Part shown: positions 28,789-38,125 of the stretch, piece after piece
Position numbering within the stretch: position 1 is the first letter of the stretch
Layout of the letters: each line of letters begins with the position of its first letter
DNA from: Pseudobdellovibrionaceae bacterium
GTDB taxonomy: Bacteria; Bdellovibrionota; Bdellovibrionia; Bdellovibrionales; Bdellovibrionaceae
DNA length: 64,000 nucleotides
Assembly: GCA_019637875.1 (NCBI GenBank)
Contig: JAHBUW010000011.1
Location: 1-64,000, forward strand
Direction of reading: 5' to 3'
Position numbers and translations under genes: made by a program
Notes under the pieces: model-generated
Databases searched by the model: none
What the model saw: the letters and a program-made list of their open reading frames with translations, nothing else
Told to the model about the DNA's origin: nothing

Positions 28789-29834
28789 GGGGGGTTCCCT
28801 TTCGTAAGGTTGAAGTGGCGCAAGAGGCTTTGGATTTCTTTGCGAAGGCGGGGGAGCTCGCGGATCGTGGCGATGGCTTTGAGTCCCTCTTTCATCGGCA
28901 TGAGCGGGTACCCGGTGTAGGCTCCCGGCACGGTGATGTCCTTCGTGACGCCCGAGCGTCCCCCGAGGGACACGTCGTCGCAGATCGTGATGTGATCCGC
29001 GATCACCACGTCACCGCCGCAGCTGAAGCGGTCCCCGATCACGGTCGAGCCCGCGGTCATGAAGCCCGCCGTGATCAAGCCGCTTTTGCCGATCCGGCAG
29101 TTGTGGGCGATGTGGCAAAGGTTGTCGAGTTTCGTGCCGGCGCCGATGCGGGTGTCGCCGATGGCGCCGCGGTCAATGGTGGTGCCGGCGCCGACCTCGA
29201 CGTCGTTTTCCAGAACCACGCGGCCGATTTGCGGAATTTTAACGGGCGGGCCTGAGCGCTGCGGGATGTAGCCGAAACCGTCCGAGCCCAGGACGGCGTT
29301 CGCGAAGACTTCGCAGTTTTCGCCGATCTCGCAGTGGTGACCGATGACGGCCCCCGAGTGAATCTTCGTCCGTGCCCGGATGTGTGCGCCGGTCTCGACG
29401 ACAGCGTTCGCGCCGATCCAGACGTTTTCGCCCAAGACGACTCCGGCTCCGATGACGGCGCCCGGTCCGATGCGGACCGAGGGGCTGAGCTTCGCTTCGG
29501 GGTGGACGTGGGCGGCGGGGGAAACGCCACTGGGAAAGGCCTCGGGTTTCAGATCGAAAAGGGCCAAGGCTTGCCCCATGTGGGCGCGAAAGTTCGTGGT
29601 TTTGAGGACCGAGATATGGGGCGGAATATTCAGTTGGCTCGCGTCCACGCCTTGATCCAAGATGAGGATACGGACGGGCGAGAGATCGGAGATTTCGGCT
29701 CCCGCCTTCAGGAAAACGAGGGAGTCGGGTTGGGGCGCTTCGGGGATCGAGATCCGTTGGGCGACCGCGTCCTTGGGACCCTGGAGAGGGGTTAAACCCC
29801 ATTTTTCAAGCTGTTCGGAACTGATGCTTCGCAA
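28785..29834 (-). CDS. lpxD: UDP-3-O-acylglucosamine N-acyltransferase
   Basis: 349 residues. An N-terminal uridine-binding region (1-100) is followed by a left-handed beta-helix made of hexapeptide repeats ([20 protein letters not shown] and many more). The LpxD-specific [14 protein letters not shown] and the catalytic His in [11 protein letters not shown] are present. A C-terminal helix ends the protein. The start is TTG with GCGAGG 5 nt upstream; no ATG is available. It adds the second acyl chain in lipid A synthesis, so the cell has a lipid A outer membrane. It is not next to lpxA or fabZ here. Confidence 0.94.
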   Translation of the reverse strand: MRSISSEQLEKWGLTPLQGPKDAVAQRISIPEAPQPDSLVFLKAGAEISDLSPVRILILDQGVDASQLNIPPHISVLKTTNFRAHMGQALALFDLKPEAFPSGVSPAAHVHPEAKLSPSVRIGPGAVIGAGVVLGENVWIGANAVVETGAHIRARTKIHSGAVIGHHCEIGENCEVFANAVLGSDGFGYIPQRSGPPVKIPQIGRVVLENDVEVGAGTTIDRGAIGDTRIGAGTKLDNLCHIAHNCRIGKSGLITAGFMTAGSTVIGDRFSCGGDVVIADHITICDDVSLGGRSGVTKDITVPGAYTGYPLMPMKEGLKAIATIRELPRLRKEIQSLLRHFNLTKGNPP

Positions 29835-29915
29835 AATGACCTCGCGGGCATTGTCAATGGATGGACCGACGAGGATAGTACCTAACGAAAAGACAGTTAG
29901 AACTCAAGGGGATGC

Positions 29916-30452
29916 ATGGCTAAGAAAGCAGCGAAATCAGCTAAGGAAGCCGACAAAAAACCCAAGGCCGCCGCGAAAGCGGGCGCCGCAAAATCAGGCA
30001 AAGCCGCGCCGAAGGCCGCGCCCAAGCCCGCGAAGGCCATCAAGCCCAAGAAAACCGCGAGCGAGGACGAAGTCGACGAGACCGAAGAGGTCGATGACGC
30101 AGAGGCTGAGATGGCGGCCGACCTGGAGTCGACGGACATCGATGTCGACGGCGACGTGGCCGCTCCGAAAGCGAAGGCCGTGAAGCCGAAGAAAGTCTCC
30201 GCGAAAAAGGAGAAAGCGGCGGCGAAGGCGGCCAGCGAGGCGAGCGAGAGCCTGAAAAAGTGGAGCGATCTCAAAGAGCGTCACGGTGGAGAAAAAGCAC
30301 CGGCTTATGCGATGTCGGCCCAGTTCGAGGCGAATACGCCTCTTCAGCACAAAGTTTTGGGCTGGGGCTACATTGTGAGCAATTTGAACGATCGCCTCGA
30401 AGTTCTCTTCGAAAGCGGCACGAAAATCCTTATCAGCAATTACAAGGCGTAG
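29916..30452 (+). CDS. Lys/Ala-rich (histone H1-like) protein with C-terminal CarD/DUF3553-like domain
   Basis: 178 residues in three parts. Residues 1-45 are Lys, Ala and Pro with no bulky residues (AKKAAKSAKEADKKPKAAAK...), like eukaryotic H1 tails. Residues 46-80 are acidic (EDEVDETEEVDDAEAEM). A second basic stretch covers 85-110. Residues about 127-178 are a compact domain with NTPLQHKVLGWGYIVSNL and LEVLFESGTKILI, which resembles the small beta-barrel found in CarD/DUF3553-type proteins. It probably binds DNA or RNA polymerase-related partners; this is inferred. A hairpin follows the stop. Confidence 0.72.
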   Translation: MAKKAAKSAKEADKKPKAAAKAGAAKSGKAAPKAAPKPAKAIKPKKTASEDEVDETEEVDDAEAEMAADLESTDIDVDGDVAAPKAKAVKPKKVSAKKEKAAAKAASEASESLKKWSDLKERHGGEKAPAYAMSAQFEANTPLQHKVLGWGYIVSNLNDRLEVLFESGTKILISNYKA

Positions 30453-30459
30453 ACGGAAG

Positions 30460-30493
30460 TCGCCTGGCCCCTGATCGGGGCCTCGGGCGATTT
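30460..30493 (+). terminator. Hairpin, probable terminator
   Basis: TCGCC and GGCGA enclose GGCCCC with GGGGCC, followed by TTTCTATT. It lies between the H1-like gene and infA. It is a strong stem with a moderate T tract, so partial read-through into infA is possible. Confidence 0.55.
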
Positions 30494-30533
30494 CTATTGT
30501 CTGGCGCGGGAAGTTCACTTAAAAGTACCCTCA

Positions 30534-30752
30534 ATGGCAAAAGACGATTTAGCACAGGTAGACGGTAAGATTGTGGATGCGCTTGCGGGCGGTCTGTACA
30601 AGGTCAAACTCGAAAACAGCGTCGAGATTCAGGCCAAGTTGTGCGGAAAAATGCGCCGGTTCAACATCCGCGTCGTCGTCGGTGACAAGGTCACTGTCGG
30701 GGTTTCTCCTTACGATCCGACCCACGGTCTGATCATGTATCGCCACAAATAA
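30534..30752 (+). CDS. infA: Translation initiation factor IF-1
   Basis: 72 residues, exactly the usual length. The S1-like OB fold shows KIVDALAGGLYKVKLENSVE, GKMRRFNIRVVVGDKVTVGVSPYD and the C-terminal LIMYRHK. It binds the 30S A site during initiation. It is a single gene with its own terminator 27 nt downstream, not in the spc operon as in some bacteria. Confidence 0.96.
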   Translation: MAKDDLAQVDGKIVDALAGGLYKVKLENSVEIQAKLCGKMRRFNIRVVVGDKVTVGVSPYDPTHGLIMYRHK

Positions 30753-30778
30753 TCCGGACAAATCCGAAAAAGAGAATG

Positions 30779-30809
30779 AAGCGGAAGACAAGAATCTTCC
30801 GCTTTTTTT
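30779..30809 (+). terminator. Terminator of infA
   Basis: AAGCGGAAGA pairs perfectly with TCTTCCGCTT over a six-base loop and runs into seven T. Confidence 0.92.
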
Positions 30810-30899
30810 ATGCGTTTTTCGCGCCTGCGAAGGGCTGCGTCGCCTCTTGCGAGACGAGGTCGGTCGCGCCTATTCTCTGGGGACGTTTGAGAGGTTTTC

Positions 30900-33317
30900 A
30901 TGGAAGCAAGTTTACAGAATTATTTGGCGAAAGCCGTCCCCGGTGTTTCCGCGAAGTCCGCGCTGGCCGTTCTTGAGCTGGCCGCGGAAGGCGGGACCGT
31001 CCCCTTCATCGCACGCTACCGTAAAGAGAAAACGGGCAACCTGGATGAAGTGCAAATCCGTGGGGTCATTGAAGGCGAAGCCACATTCCAAGAGATCGTG
31101 AAACGGAAGACGTTTCTGGTGAAAGAGATCGGCGAGCAAGGGAACTTGACCGCGGAGCTCAAGAAACGGATCGAGCTGTCCTGGGATTTGGGCGATCTGG
31201 AAGAGATCTACCGTCCGTTCAAAAAGAAAAAGAAAACCAAAGCGACGATCGCGCGCGATGCGGGCCTGGAGCCCCTCGCGAACTGGATCTGGGATGTCGG
31301 TCACGGCGTGAAGCCCGAAGACGTCACCATGGAAGTCAAAGCGAAGGACTTCCTCAATGCGGCGGCCGGCATCGCGAGCTACGAGCTGGCGCTGAAGGGC
31401 GCGCAGGACATCCTGATCGAAAAGATCGCCAACGATGCGGAACTGCGCGAAAGCGTGTCGAAGAACTACTTCGAAAAGGGCCGTCTGGTTTCGAAACGCG
31501 CGAAGGGTTTCAAGCCGCACTCGAAGTTCGAAATGTATTCGGAGTTCGAAGAGCCCGTGAAGAATCTGCGCGACGGGAAGAACTCGCACCGCTATTTGGC
31601 GATGCGCCGTGGATGGCAGGAAGAGGAACTCACGCTGGAAGTGAAGGGCGACGACGAAGAGTTGCAACGCACCTACGAGCGTTTCGCGACATCGACGCCC
31701 GACACGGCGGTGGGAACGTTCCTGAAGCAAGCGGCGAAAATGGCGCTTTCGGTCTACGTGATTCCCTCGATCACGAACGAAGTGCACCGCACGTTGAAGG
31801 AAAAAGCGGACGAGGACGGAATCCAGGTCTTCGCGGAGAACGTGCGCCGGGTCCTGCTCGGCTCGCCCTTCGGCTCGAAGGTCATCTTGGGCGTCGACCC
31901 CGGTTTGAAGACGGGCTGCAAGATCGCGTTGGTGGACAAGGGCGGGAACTACCTGACCCACACCGTGATGCAGATCTTGGGCGACCGCGCGGAAGACCAG
32001 GCGAAGAAGCTCTTGGGCGATTCACTGAAGCAGATCCAGGTCGAGGCGATCGCGGTCGGGAACGGCACCGCGGGGCGCGAGACGGAAGTCTTCATTCGTA
32101 AAATCTTGAAAGATCTGGGCAAAGATTCGATTCCGGTCATCATGGTGAACGAGTCGGGCGCTTCGGTTTATTCGGCGTCGGATATCGCGCGCCAAGAGTT
32201 CCCCGATTTGGACATCACGGTGCGTGGCGCGATCTCGATCGCGCGTCGTCTGCAAGATCCTTTGGCGGAGCTGGTGAAGATCGATCCGAAATCCATCGGC
32301 GTGGGGCAATATCAGCACGACGTCAACCAAGCGAGCCTGAAGAAGGGGTTGGAAGCGGTTGTCGAGTCCTGCGTGAACGCGGTGGGCGTGGATCTCAATA
32401 CCGCTTCGATCAGTTTGATGTCTTACGTCGCGGGCATCGGTCCCGTGCTGGCGCAGAACATCGTCGATCAGCGTAAGAAAGAACTTTTCACGGACCGTTC
32501 GGAGCTTCTGAAGGTCCCGCGCTTCAGCGCGAAGGTTTACGAGCAGGCGGCGGGTTTCTTGCGCGTGGCGAACGGCAAGGTCTTCCTGGATTCGACGGGT
32601 ATCCACCCCGAGCGTTATTCGGCGGTGCGGGACATGGCCTCGGAACTGGGTGTGCAGATCACGGAGTTGATGGGCGAAGGCGCGAAAAAGCTTCTGCCCT
32701 TGCGCGCGAAGTGGGGCAAACTCGTCGGCGAATTTACGTTCGACGACATTGTGCGTGAACTTGAAAAGCCCGGTCGTGATCCGCGTGACCCTTTCAAGGT
32801 CTTCTCGTTCCGCGACGATATTTTCGCGGTGAAGGATCTGAAAGAAAGCATGATCTGCCCCGGGATCGTCACCAACGTGACGAACTTCGGTGCTTTCGTC
32901 GACATCGGCGTCCACCAAGACGGTCTGGTGCATATCTCGGAGCTTTCGAACTCTTACGTGTCGGATCCGCGCAAAGTCGTGAATCCGGGCGATCAAGTCA
33001 CCGTGCGCGTCTTGGGGATCGATTTGGAGCGGAATCAGATTTCGCTTTCGATGAAGACCGGTGAATCGGCGCAGGCACGTTCGGTTTCGCAAGAGGCGCG
33101 TGGTTCGCGTCCGACGCCGCGTGGGGCTTCGGCCGGCGGTGATCGGAGTGGGGGGCCGCGTCCGGGTGGGGGACCTCGTCCCGGCGGTCCGCGTCCTGCG
33201 GGTGGCGGGGGCGGTGATCGTGGTCCGCGCCCGGCGGGTGGACCGACGCCGCGGAACTCGTCTCCGTTCAATAATCCCTTCGCGGCTTTATTGAGTAATA
33301 ATCCGACGAAGAAGTAA
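30900..33317 (+). CDS. tex: Tex-family S1 RNA-binding protein
   Basis: 805 residues. The order matches Tex: N-terminal helix-rich region with VPFIARYRKEKTGNLDE, the YqgF-like RNase H fold with VILGVDPGLKTGCKIALVD, helix-hairpin-helix elements (SYVAGIGPVLAQNIVDQRK), and an S1 domain at about 653-719 (GIVTNVTNFGAFVDIGVHQD). A tail of about 70 residues rich in Gly, Pro and Arg follows (about 735-795), like RGG tails that bind RNA; this tail is beyond the typical Tex end. Tex is linked to transcription and RNA quality control. GAGAGG precedes the ATG. Confidence 0.95.
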   Translation: MEASLQNYLAKAVPGVSAKSALAVLELAAEGGTVPFIARYRKEKTGNLDEVQIRGVIEGEATFQEIVKRKTFLVKEIGEQGNLTAELKKRIELSWDLGDLEEIYRPFKKKKKTKATIARDAGLEPLANWIWDVGHGVKPEDVTMEVKAKDFLNAAAGIASYELALKGAQDILIEKIANDAELRESVSKNYFEKGRLVSKRAKGFKPHSKFEMYSEFEEPVKNLRDGKNSHRYLAMRRGWQEEELTLEVKGDDEELQRTYERFATSTPDTAVGTFLKQAAKMALSVYVIPSITNEVHRTLKEKADEDGIQVFAENVRRVLLGSPFGSKVILGVDPGLKTGCKIALVDKGGNYLTHTVMQILGDRAEDQAKKLLGDSLKQIQVEAIAVGNGTAGRETEVFIRKILKDLGKDSIPVIMVNESGASVYSASDIARQEFPDLDITVRGAISIARRLQDPLAELVKIDPKSIGVGQYQHDVNQASLKKGLEAVVESCVNAVGVDLNTASISLMSYVAGIGPVLAQNIVDQRKKELFTDRSELLKVPRFSAKVYEQAAGFLRVANGKVFLDSTGIHPERYSAVRDMASELGVQITELMGEGAKKLLPLRAKWGKLVGEFTFDDIVRELEKPGRDPRDPFKVFSFRDDIFAVKDLKESMICPGIVTNVTNFGAFVDIGVHQDGLVHISELSNSYVSDPRKVVNPGDQVTVRVLGIDLERNQISLSMKTGESAQARSVSQEARGSRPTPRGASAGGDRSGGPRPGGGPRPGGPRPAGGGGGDRGPRPAGGPTPRNSSPFNNPFAALLSNNPTKK

Positions 33318-33346
33318 GTCGCGTTTGGAGTCTCGTTTCGCGAATG

Positions 33347-33375
33347 AAAACGCCATCCTTCGGGGTGGCGTTTTT
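33347..33375. terminator. Bidirectional terminator
   Basis: AAAACGCCATCC pairs with GGGTGGCGTTTT (one G-T pair) around TTCG, with a T run on either strand. It separates tex from the convergent HAD phosphatase gene and just overlaps that gene's stop codon. Confidence 0.85.
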
Positions 33376-34171
33376 ATTTGTGCGTGCGGGACTGATTGAG
33401 GGCGATGAGGTGATTCGCGAGCTCGACGAAGCCCGCGCCGCCTGTGGAGGGCGTGACGAAGTTCGGCTTCGCTTTAACGTCGTCCCAGAATTCTTTGATG
33501 TTGGCGACGGCGAAAGAATTCGGGAACGCCGACCACATCGGCTCATCGTTCGGCGAGTCGCCCACGAAGCCGCAGTCGTTTTTGATTTGCGCCTCGCTGA
33601 AGCCGAATTCCTTTTTCAAAAAGTTCGTCGCTTGCGACAGTTTGTCGTGCGCGCCGAACCAGCCGTTCACGTGAATCGAGCTGACTTTCGCGATCGCGCC
33701 GTGCTTTTCAAAAATCGCTTTGATTTTTTGCACTTCGGATTTCGGTAGGCGCGGGACGTCTTCGCAAAAATCCACCGCAAGGTCGAGCAGGCGGCAGAAT
33801 TGGTCCGAAGCGATGGCGCTGCCGGGAACGCTGGCGAGAATTTCTTTTTCAATCTGCGCGAGTTTTTGGCGATTCGCGGATTGCGTGGCCTCGTCTTGAT
33901 CGAAATGCCGGAGCATTTTTTTCGTCGCGTGATCGTAGCGGAAATAAAATCCGCCATTTTCTCCGACGACGCCGGCCACCGGCCATTGTCGAGCGATCAT
34001 TTCGCACCAACCTGCGGGACGTCCGGTGACGGGGACCACGCGGATGCCGGCGTCGCGCAACCTCCACATCGCGGCGTACGCGGGGGCGCGCAATTCGCCT
34101 TCGTCGGTCATCGTATCGTCGATATCACTCAGTAAAACGGAAAGTGGACGTTGGAATTTTTCGAGCGACAT
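33374..34171 (-). CDS. HAD-superfamily (Cof/sucrose-phosphatase type) hydrolase
   Basis: 265 residues. GGAGGA precedes the MSLEKF start; the frame stays open much further upstream but without support. Motif I is SDIDDTMTD (nucleophile and acid Asp), motif II is VVPVTGRPAG, and motif IV is GFVGDSPNDEPMW. GVVGENGGFYF matches the Cof/MPGP-type cap sequence. It probably dephosphorylates a sugar phosphate; the substrate is unknown. Confidence 0.87.
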   Translation of the reverse strand: MSLEKFQRPLSVLLSDIDDTMTDEGELRAPAYAAMWRLRDAGIRVVPVTGRPAGWCEMIARQWPVAGVVGENGGFYFRYDHATKKMLRHFDQDEATQSANRQKLAQIEKEILASVPGSAIASDQFCRLLDLAVDFCEDVPRLPKSEVQKIKAIFEKHGAIAKVSSIHVNGWFGAHDKLSQATNFLKKEFGFSEAQIKNDCGFVGDSPNDEPMWSAFPNSFAVANIKEFWDDVKAKPNFVTPSTGGAGFVELANHLIALNQSRTHK

Positions 34172-34349
34172 GTTGATTCCTCCGGCAGATTCGCACGACC
34201 TTGGCCCGGCTAGTCTGAAGCCCTGAGTCGAACAATGCACTTGCTTGAAGTGCCGAGTCCCCTCATTTTTTGAAGACGGTCGCGCGGACTCCTTATTTAT
34301 AGTCAAAGCGCTAGACAAAGGCACGGGGAAACCCAAATTCAGAGGATTC

Positions 34350-36989
34350 ATGGCTAAAGCGAAGAGTGCGAAAAGCAAATCCGTCCCCGCGAAAAAGTCC
34401 TCTGCCAAGGCAGACGCGGCGTTTTCCGGCGGTCCGGGTAAGAAGCTGGTCATCGTCGAGTCGCCCACCAAGGCGAAGACGATCCGTAAATTCCTGGGCA
34501 AAGATTTTATCGTGGAAAGCTGCATGGGCCACGTGCGCGATCTTCCCCGTTCGGCGAAAGAGATCCCCGAGAAGTTCAAAAAGAAACCCTGGGCGACCTT
34601 GGGCGTGAACGTCGAAGAGCATTTCGAACCTTTGTACACGATCCCCAAAGACAAATTGAAAGTCGTCAAAACCCTCAAAGACAAAATGGAAGAGGCCCAA
34701 GAGCTCTACCTGGCGACGGACGAAGACCGCGAAGGGGAATCGATTTCGTGGCATTTGTCCGAGGTTTTGAAGCCCAAGATCCCGATGAAACGAATGGTCT
34801 TCAACGAGATCACGAAAGAGGCGATCCAGAAGTCGTTGGGGGATACGCGTCCCATCGATTTGAATCTCGTGCGCGCGCAGGAAGCGCGCCGGATCTTGGA
34901 CCGTCTGGTGGGCTATACGATTTCGCCCCTCATCTGGAAGAAGGTCGCTTACGGTTTGTCGGCCGGCCGGGTGCAATCGGTGGCCGTACGTTTGATCGCC
35001 GAACGGGAGCTTGAGCGCATTCGTTTCAAAAAGGCGAGCTACTGGGGCGTTTCCGCGTACTTGAAAGACCAAGGGATTCCTTTCGAAGGAAAGCTTTGGA
35101 GCTGGAAGGGCCAGCGCATCGCGAGCGGAAAAGACTTCGACGGGCACACCGGGAAACTCGCGACCGCGAATGTTTTGGTTCTGGACGAAACGGCCGCGAA
35201 AGACGTCGAGAAAAAGGCTTCGGCCCAAGATTTCAAAGTCATCGAGGTCGACGAGAAGCCCGTTTTCCGTCGCCCGCCGGCGCCGTTCATCACTTCGTCG
35301 CTCCAGCAGGAAGCCAACCGGAAGCTCGGTTTGGGCTCGCGCGAAACGATGCAGGTGGCGCAGAAACTGTACGAAAACGGTTTGATCACCTATATGCGTA
35401 CGGATTCGACTTTCTTGTCGCAAGAGGCGATCAATGCCGCACGGACTTGGATTCAGCGCGAGTACGGCAAAGAGTATCTGCCCGAAAAACCGCGGGTCTT
35501 CGACTCGAAAAAAGTGAAGGGCGCGCAAGAGGCCCACGAAGCGATCCGCCCCGCGGGCCAAGAGTTCATTTCGCCGGAAGAGTCGGGACTGAGCGGAACG
35601 CCGCTGCGTCTTTATGAGCTGATCTGGAAACGGACCGTGGCGAGCCAGATGGTCGATTCGAAACAAAAACAAGTTTCGACCCGTATCCAGAGCGGCGATG
35701 CGGTCTTTTCCGCAACGGGCATGACGATCGAGTTCCCTGGATTCCTGCGCGCGTACGTGGAAGGTAGCGACGATCCGGATGCGGAACTGCAAGAGCGCGA
35801 AGTGCGCCTGCCGGCCCTGCAAACGGGTGGCAAGGTCGGACTCGAAAAGCTTGAGCCCACCAGCCACGAAACGAAGCCCCCGGCGCGTTTCACGGAGGCG
35901 AGCCTCGTCCAGATCATGGAGAAGGAAGGCATCGGCCGTCCTTCGACTTACGCGTCCATCATCGGCACCATCATTGATCGCGGTTACGTCCGTAAGCAGG
36001 GTTCGGCCCTGGTGCCGACCTTCACCGCGCTGGTTGTGAGTCAGCTCTTGCGCGAGCATCTGCCGCAGTACGTGGACCTGGGGTTCACCAGCGAGATGGA
36101 ACGTTCGCTCGATACCATCGCCGAAGGGGAGCTCGATTCGGAGTCTTATCTCGGCTCGGTATACCTCGGTAAAACGGGTTTGAAATCGACGGTCGACGGA
36201 CAAGAGAAGAAAATCGACCCCGAAAAAGCGCGTGAGATCCAGCTGGAAGGCCTGGAAAAATTCAGCTTCCGCGTCGGTAAATACGGCGCCTACGTCTGCA
36301 TGGAGCGCGAAGGGGCGGAAGTTTGCGCTTCGGTTCCCGAGAGTGAATCGCCCGCAGACATCACTCCCGAGACCGCCGAGAAGTGGATCGAACAAAAAAT
36401 TCACGGCGCGGATGCCCTGGGCCACGATGAAAAAACGGGATTACCGATCTACGTTCTGAGCGGTCGTTACGGCCCTTACGTGCAGCTGGGCGATGCGAGC
36501 GGCGACGATGCGAAACCCAAGCGGGTTTCACTTCCCGCCGGCGTTCAACCCGAGCAGGTGGATCTGCCCATGGCGATGAAGCTGATCGAGCTTCCCAAGG
36601 TCCTGGGAACCCATCCGGGCGTGGGAAAGCCGGTTCAGGTGGGCTTAGGACGCTTCGGTCCGTTCGTCGTCTGTGACGGCGATTACCGCTCGATTCCCAA
36701 GGGACAAAGCCTGTTCGACGTGACGTTCGAAATCGCCATGGAGATGCTGGCCCAGCCGAAAAAAGGCCGGGGACGGGCGGCTCCGCTGAAGGAATTGGGC
36801 GCGCACCCCGACGACAAACAGGTCGTGAACGTGATGAATGGTCCCTACGGTCCCTATGTGAAGTGGGGCAAGGTCAATGCGTCCCTGCCCGAGGGGGAAA
36901 CCGTGGAAACCATCACGCTCGAGAAAGCTTTACCGCTTTTGGCGGAAAAAGCCGACGCTCCCAAGGCGAAGAAGAAACGCCGGGCTTGA
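34350..36989 (+). CDS. topA: DNA topoisomerase I
   Basis: 879 residues from MAKAKSAK, with AGAGGA upstream. Residues 1-30 are a Lys/Ala/Ser-rich extension not usual in TopA. The Toprim domain follows with KLVIVESPTKAKTIRKFLG and the DXDXE-type YLATDEDREGES. The catalytic Tyr348 is in GLITYMRTDST. The C-terminal third has Gly-Tyr/Phe-Gly repeats (VGKYGAYVCME, SGRYGPYVQLG, LGRFGPFVVCD, NGPYGPYVKWG) in place of the Zn-ribbon domains of E. coli TopA, and ends in KAKKKRRA. It relaxes negative supercoils. Confidence 0.96.
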   Translation: MAKAKSAKSKSVPAKKSSAKADAAFSGGPGKKLVIVESPTKAKTIRKFLGKDFIVESCMGHVRDLPRSAKEIPEKFKKKPWATLGVNVEEHFEPLYTIPKDKLKVVKTLKDKMEEAQELYLATDEDREGESISWHLSEVLKPKIPMKRMVFNEITKEAIQKSLGDTRPIDLNLVRAQEARRILDRLVGYTISPLIWKKVAYGLSAGRVQSVAVRLIAERELERIRFKKASYWGVSAYLKDQGIPFEGKLWSWKGQRIASGKDFDGHTGKLATANVLVLDETAAKDVEKKASAQDFKVIEVDEKPVFRRPPAPFITSSLQQEANRKLGLGSRETMQVAQKLYENGLITYMRTDSTFLSQEAINAARTWIQREYGKEYLPEKPRVFDSKKVKGAQEAHEAIRPAGQEFISPEESGLSGTPLRLYELIWKRTVASQMVDSKQKQVSTRIQSGDAVFSATGMTIEFPGFLRAYVEGSDDPDAELQEREVRLPALQTGGKVGLEKLEPTSHETKPPARFTEASLVQIMEKEGIGRPSTYASIIGTIIDRGYVRKQGSALVPTFTALVVSQLLREHLPQYVDLGFTSEMERSLDTIAEGELDSESYLGSVYLGKTGLKSTVDGQEKKIDPEKAREIQLEGLEKFSFRVGKYGAYVCMEREGAEVCASVPESESPADITPETAEKWIEQKIHGADALGHDEKTGLPIYVLSGRYGPYVQLGDASGDDAKPKRVSLPAGVQPEQVDLPMAMKLIELPKVLGTHPGVGKPVQVGLGRFGPFVVCDGDYRSIPKGQSLFDVTFEIAMEMLAQPKKGRGRAAPLKELGAHPDDKQVVNVMNGPYGPYVKWGKVNASLPEGETVETITLEKALPLLAEKADAPKAKKKRRA

Positions 36990-37021
36990 TCCTTGCGTAA
37001 ATTTTGAGCTAAGACAGCGCT

Positions 37022-37993
37022 ATGTCGGACCACTCGAATTCTGACCCGAAGTCGATTCCACATCCGTCGGGCTTGGTGCTTCCCCAAGTCCCGGAGAGCC
37101 AGCTGGAGCTGGGGCTTCCGCGCGTTCAAGAGAGTGATCGCAATCTGCACTTGGGCGGTCGCAGTTTTTATTTCTTCGATTTCGATGACAACGTCGCGTT
37201 CCTTTCGACGGCGCTGATTCTCTTTCACAAAGAAACCGGGGAAGAGCTCGCGATCAACAGCGGTCAGTACGCGCGTGAAAATCAGAACATCGGCGTGCGC
37301 GGAGTCTTTCAGGACTACGAACGTCGCTGGGACGATACGACCGGCACCTACCGGAACTTCCGCGATCACGACAACGGCATGCTCGAGAAGCTCGGCATGA
37401 AGACGCAGATCTTTTTGCAGGATTTGGCGGCGGCGCTGGGGCAACCGGATTTCCATTGGAAGGGGCCGTCGTGGTCGTGTTTTTATCACGCGACCTTCAA
37501 TCAACGTCCGGTTTCGGTCATCACGGCGCGCGGTCATCATCCCTCGACGGTGAAGGACGGGATCGGTCTGTGGGTCGACTCGGGGCATTTACCTCAGGCG
37601 CCGAATTATTTGAGCGTTTTTCCCGTCAGCCATCCCCAAGTGCGGTTGGATCTGGGCGATCACGATTTGAAGCTCAGCGTGGCGGAATTGAAGCAGCAAG
37701 CCATCCGCGCCTCACTCGAGATGGCGATTCGAACTTATGGTTACAATCCCCATCATCGTTTCGGAATGAGCGACGATGATCCCCGCAATATTCAGCTGAT
37801 CGTCGAGGAAATGCGTCGTTTGAAGACGGATTATCCCGAGCTGAGCTTCTTCATGATCGAGACTCACGGGGGCGATTTCACGAAACATGAAATCACGCAC
37901 ACCGGACTTCGGTCGCAAGTTGTCCACGCCAACGACAGTGGTGCCACGCAGGCACTGCTCTTTGACGACAATGAGACGAAAAAGAAGGCTTAG
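37022..37993 (+). CDS. HAD-like protein of unknown function
   Basis: 323 residues. FFDFDDNVAFL gives a HAD motif I with Asp53 and Asp55, VSVITARGH fits motif II with Thr, and FGMSDDDPRNIQLI fits the acidic motif IV, so a metal-dependent phosphatase core is likely. The order and spacing, with about 110 residues between motifs I and II, suggest a cap domain there (YERRWDDTTGTYRNFRDHDNG). Residues 1-45 are a Pro-rich, probably flexible lead. It starts 32 bp after topA and has no clear ribosome binding site. The family is not known to me. Confidence 0.65.
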   Translation: MSDHSNSDPKSIPHPSGLVLPQVPESQLELGLPRVQESDRNLHLGGRSFYFFDFDDNVAFLSTALILFHKETGEELAINSGQYARENQNIGVRGVFQDYERRWDDTTGTYRNFRDHDNGMLEKLGMKTQIFLQDLAAALGQPDFHWKGPSWSCFYHATFNQRPVSVITARGHHPSTVKDGIGLWVDSGHLPQAPNYLSVFPVSHPQVRLDLGDHDLKLSVAELKQQAIRASLEMAIRTYGYNPHHRFGMSDDDPRNIQLIVEEMRRLKTDYPELSFFMIETHGGDFTKHEITHTGLRSQVVHANDSGATQALLFDDNETKKKA

Positions 37994-38125
37994 GGCCTGA
38001 TTCTCCACATTCCCCGAATGATGCAGGACCCCTCCAGACGGCGGGACTTTGCGCCGATAGTTTCACGAGGCCCGTGCCCTCTGGTATTCTGAATTCCTCA
38101 TCTTCTTTGAAAGGATGGCCGGTTC

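Noticed and set aside
34311-36425. 704-residue minus-strand ORF opposite topA
   Set aside because: Shadow of topA; Arg/His/Phe-rich, no domain, no ribosome binding site.
37994-38125. Riboswitch or leader peptide before prc
   Set aside because: No known aptamer pattern or ORF with a start signal was found in this 132-bp gap.
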